A DNA stretch of 7,281 nt from Dehalococcoidia bacterium (GTDB taxonomy: Bacteria; Chloroflexota; Dehalococcoidia; Dehalococcoidales; BS750m-G39): the NCBI GenBank assembly GCA_030616265.1, contig JAUWXS010000026.1:1-7281 (forward strand), written 5' to 3'. The notes beneath the pieces are model-generated. The model was given only the letters and a program-made list of their open reading frames with translations. It was not told where the DNA came from and did no database searches. The position numbers and the translations under genes are program-made. Within the stretch, counting starts at the first letter, position 1. Each line of letters opens with the position of its first letter. Positions 5,113 through 7,281 of this stretch are shown one piece after another.

Positions 5113-6063
5113 GTGGGAATAGGTGACATCTGGAATCTAATCGCTATGCAGCCGGTGATAAACACCCTCATTGTGCTGACTCATTATCTATTCAATAGCT
5201 TCGGGCTGGCAATTATCGCCCTGACGCTTATCGTTAACGGCGCGATGTTCCCCCTTACCCTGAAGCAGATTCGTGCCTCCAGGGCAATGCAGGAGATGCA
5301 GCCCAAGATTGCCGAGCTTAAGAAGAAGTATGGTAAAGATAAGGAGAAGATGGCCCGGGAGCAGATGAGGCTCTATAAGGAGTCTGGGATCAGTCCGGCT
5401 GGCTGCCTGCTGCCGCTGTTAATCCAGATGCCCATCTGGATTGCCCTGTTCCAGTCAATAATGCGGGTGCTGGCGGTAATCCCGGAGAATCTGACGGGAC
5501 TTTCTCAGTATCTTTATTCCTGGCCGGTGGTATATTCCACGCTGCCCCTGTCAAGCGAATTCCTCTGGTTGGACCTGGCTACCGGTGACATATTCCTGGC
5601 ACTGCTGGTGGGAGGAACGATGTGGGTGCAGCAGAAGATGGTAATGGCGCCATCTGTCGACCCCGGTCAGAGGACACAGAGCACCTTGATGCTCTGGATG
5701 TTGCCCATTATGTTTGCCTGGTTAACCCTGTCATTCCCCAGCGGGCTGGCTCTTTTCTGGGTGACTTCAAATATCTTCAGAATCGGTTTGCAGTACTTTA
5801 TCGGTGGGTGGGGAGGCCTGGTGAAGTCAGCGCCCAGAAGGGATACCGGCCGGGATAAGAAGTATAAGCAGCGCATCGCCGAGGTTGAGGAAGCGCCTTT
5901 GGGCGGCGCTGATGTTGTGCCCAGTTCGGCACAGGAAGAGGATTTAAGCTATGAAGAGTCTGGAGACAAGCGGCCGGACCGTGGAGGAGGCTATCCAAAA
6001 AGCCCTAGAGACACTAAACCTAAGTCGCGAAGAGGTGGAGGTCGCCGTCGTAAAAGAGGGTAA
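5113..6063 (+). CDS. yidC: Membrane protein insertase YidC (Oxa1 family, short form)
   Basis: YidC inserts and folds membrane proteins, alone or with SecYEG. This 316-residue form lacks the large extracytoplasmic domain of proteobacterial YidC. Visible parts are: first core helix ~29-50 (FGLAIIALTLIV-GAMFPLTLKQ); cytoplasmic helical hairpin ~52-92 (EMQPKIAELKKKYGKDKEKM, LYKESGISP); helix ~97-123 with LLPLLIQMPIWIALF; helix ~155-178 (WVQQKM); and the closing pair ~191-230 with FPSGLALFWVTSN. The groove Arg expected in the first core helix is Asn42 here. The N-terminus is short, with no signal peptide or lipobox. Residues ~235-316 are a long charged tail, extremely basic in the last 30. Start is GTG 5113 with GAGG 11 nt upstream. 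Codons 280-316 overlap jag in another frame. Confidence 0.95.
   Translation: MGIGDIWNLIAMQPVINTLIVLTHYLFNSFGLAIIALTLIVNGAMFPLTLKQIRASRAMQEMQPKIAELKKKYGKDKEKMAREQMRLYKESGISPAGCLLPLLIQMPIWIALFQSIMRVLAVIPENLTGLSQYLYSWPVVYSTLPLSSEFLWLDLATGDIFLALLVGGTMWVQQKMVMAPSVDPGQRTQSTLMLWMLPIMFAWLTLSFPSGLALFWVTSNIFRIGLQYFIGGWGGLVKSAPRRDTGRDKKYKQRIAEVEEAPLGGADVVPSSAQEEDLSYEESGDKRPDRGGGYPKSPRDTKPKSRRGGGRRRKRG
5951..6063 (+). other. Out-of-frame coding overlap of yidC tail and jag start
   Basis: These 113 nt encode YidC residues 280-316 in one frame and Jag residues 1-~37 in the next. The YidC product is Arg/Lys/Gly/Pro rich (for example KSRRGGGRRRKRG) and the Jag product is the conserved Jag_N domain. Confidence 0.9.
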
Positions 6064-6610
6064 GCATGGCATCCTGGGTCTGGGGGCTGAGGAGGCTGTG
6101 GTAAGAGTGCAGCCTCTGGCCATTGCGCTGGAGAAGATGGATGAGATGGCCAAGGAGGTCCTGGAGACCCTTCTAACCCAGATGGGGATAGTGGCATCGG
6201 TGGCTTGTCAGGCTAAACCCCCGATTGGGGGTGGTGAAGGGGCTACCGAGGTCATCACCCTTGATGTGACCGGTGATGACCTTGGCATCTTGATCGGGCG
6301 GCGGGGGCAGACACTCTCCTCTCTGCAGTATGTCGTCCGGCTTATCGTAGCTCACCAGACTCAGGCTCGGGTGCCGATAGTTATCGATGTAGAAGGCTAT
6401 AAACAGCGCCGCTATGAAGCGCTGCAGGCTTTAGCCCATCGTATGGCGGAGCAGGTGAGGACCAGGGGCAGACCATTTACCCTGGAGCCGATGCTGGCTT
6501 ACGAGAGGCGCATTATTCACCTGACTCTAGCCGATGACCCCGATGTTACCACCGAGAGCGTTGGCGAAGGCGAGTCTCGTAAGGTGGTTATTACGCCCCG
6601 GGAGTCATAG
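5951..6610 (+). CDS. jag: Jag/KhpB RNA-binding protein (Jag_N, KH, R3H)
   Basis: A 219-residue protein with the standard three-domain order. Jag_N covers 3-52 (SGRTVEEAIQKALETLNLSR, then VKEGKHGILGLGAEEAVVRV). A KH domain follows at ~80-150 with the GxxG loop as GRRG (116-119, LIGRRGQTLSSLQ). R3H covers ~155-217 with the RxxxH pair at Arg186 and His190. Family members bind RNA and influence cell wall or cell division control in several Gram-positive bacteria; the gene classically sits next to yidC/spoIIIJ. ATG 5951 gives the expected Jag_N start, so the 113-nt overlap with yidC is real and not a start error. A stem-loop follows the stop. Confidence 0.95.
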   Translation: MKSLETSGRTVEEAIQKALETLNLSREEVEVAVVKEGKHGILGLGAEEAVVRVQPLAIALEKMDEMAKEVLETLLTQMGIVASVACQAKPPIGGGEGATEVITLDVTGDDLGILIGRRGQTLSSLQYVVRLIVAHQTQARVPIVIDVEGYKQRRYEALQALAHRMAEQVRTRGRPFTLEPMLAYERRIIHLTLADDPDVTTESVGEGESRKVVITPRES

Positions 6611-6611
6611 C

Positions 6612-6638
6612 CGGGCGGGTAACATTGGCAGTCGCCCG
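6612..6638 (+). terminator. Weak stem-loop after jag
   Basis: CGGGCG (6612-6617) can pair with CGCCCG (6633-6638), a 6-bp stem with a 15-nt loop, directly after the jag stop at 6610. Only a loose T-rich stretch follows (TGATTTCTTG), so termination would be partial at best. No convincing promoter is visible before the next gene, so read-through is possible. Confidence 0.35.
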
Positions 6639-6694
6639 ATGAGCTGGTTGTGATTTCTTGGAAAATAATGAGAGAGTAAAGGGGGAAAGAATTG

Positions 6695-7281
6695 GTGAAG
6701 AAAGAAGCGTCGAAGATTGACTGGGTAGGGCTTACTCAGGAGATGGAGCGTTTGCTTCACCTGAAAGCAAGCCCCGTTGCCTATAAGAGACTGGAGAAGG
6801 TGGAAGAGCTGGATAAAATACCAGAGGTGATGCGCCTTGATCGCCGGGCTTCTTTTTGCCAGGTGCCGGCGATGGTTCGAAGTATTGGCTTGACGGTAGG
6901 GGCGACCAGAGACAACTTCGGTGAGCGCTGCGCTCGAATCAATGGTCTGGCACCGACTACCGAAAAGCAGGTCGCCTGGGAGGCAGATTCCTTCGCCACT
7001 ACCTGGTTTGCCAACGTGGAAGAAGCCAGAAAGCAGATGGCGGAATATCCTTTGGTCCCACACGGAGAGGCCCTCGTGCTCGCCCCGCTGGCTGCCGGGA
7101 AATTTGACCCCGATGTTATCTTAATCTACGCTAACCCGGCGCAGATGATGTTGCTGATGAACGGGCTCCAGTTTAAGGACTACGAGCGCTTTCAGTTTTT
7201 CTTCATCGGCGAAGGGTCTTGTGCCGATGGCTTGGCTCAGTGCTATACTACCGGCAAGCCTGCCCTGGCCATTCCCTGCCT
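6695..7281 (+). CDS. DUF169 family protein, 3' end outside window
   Basis: The frame from GTG 6695 stays open for 195 codons to the edge; TTG 6692 is an alternative start. GGGGG (6681-6685) serves as ribosome binding site. The protein opens VKKEASKIDWVGLTQEMER, then SPVAYKRLEKVEELDKIPEV, then a segment with FCQVPAMVRSIGLTV-A and ERCARINGL, then ALVLAPLAAGKFDPDVILIY-NPAQMMLLMNGLQ and GEGSCADGLAQCYTTGKPALAIPC. This matches DUF169, a family of ~230-260 residues common in anaerobes and methanogens, with conserved Cys after 'R--FC' and in the 'C----GL' region. Biochemical function is not established. No signal peptide or membrane segment is seen. It is separated from jag by 84 nt and a weak stem-loop, and probably does not belong to the insertase cluster. 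Confidence 0.8.
   Translation, partial: MKKEASKIDWVGLTQEMERLLHLKASPVAYKRLEKVEELDKIPEVMRLDRRASFCQVPAMVRSIGLTVGATRDNFGERCARINGLAPTTEKQVAWEADSFATTWFANVEEARKQMAEYPLVPHGEALVLAPLAAGKFDPDVILIYANPAQMMLLMNGLQFKDYERFQFFFIGEGSCADGLAQCYTTGKPALAIPC

Overview
This window looks like a bacterial chromosome segment of moderate GC. It carries conserved translation and membrane-insertion genes beside a short, apparently degraded and variable region. The order rpsF-ssb-rpsR followed directly by rpmH-rnpA-yidD-(PQQ propeller lipoprotein)-yidC-jag and a DUF169 gene, the short 'Oxa1-type' YidC, and a C-terminal trxB remnant suggest Chloroflexota, probably Dehalococcoidia. That placement is inferred from gene order and protein character and has not been tested by phylogeny.

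Left part (1-1060, minus strand): the N-terminal 353 residues of a secreted protein that runs off the window. It has a signal peptide, a beta-rich domain of about 120 residues, and then an exact 60-bp (20-residue) tandem repeat array with two unit types. Positions 1061-1649 look like a decayed region. A 36-codon minus-strand ORF overlaps by ATGA a minus-strand ORF remnant whose N-terminal part is missing. That remnant abuts, at about 1370, the last ~92 codons of a thioredoxin reductase gene on the plus strand. The arrangement fits one deletion that removed the 5' halves of two divergent genes.

Middle (1676-3132): a tRNA-Asp(GTC) gene on the minus strand and the rpsF-ssb-rpsR operon on the plus strand share a divergent promoter region containing a 10-bp direct repeat. 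The operon supplies ribosomal proteins S6 and S18 and single-stranded DNA-binding protein, and is followed by a strong stem-loop without a T tract.

Right part (3159-6610): a promoter with consensus -35 and -10 hexamers drives rpmH (L34), rnpA (RNase P protein), yidD, a PQQ-type beta-propeller lipoprotein, yidC and jag. The genes are tightly packed with overlaps of 4, 29 and 113 nt. The cluster joins ribosome and tRNA maturation to co-translational membrane insertion. YidC has Asn where the groove Arg is expected, and its very basic tail is encoded in the same DNA as the Jag N-terminal domain. After a weak stem-loop, a DUF169 gene begins and runs off the right end.

No CRISPR array, insertion sequence or clear defence system was seen. 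The most unusual items are the repeat protein, the YidC substitution, the yidC/jag overprint and the rearranged junction near 1370.
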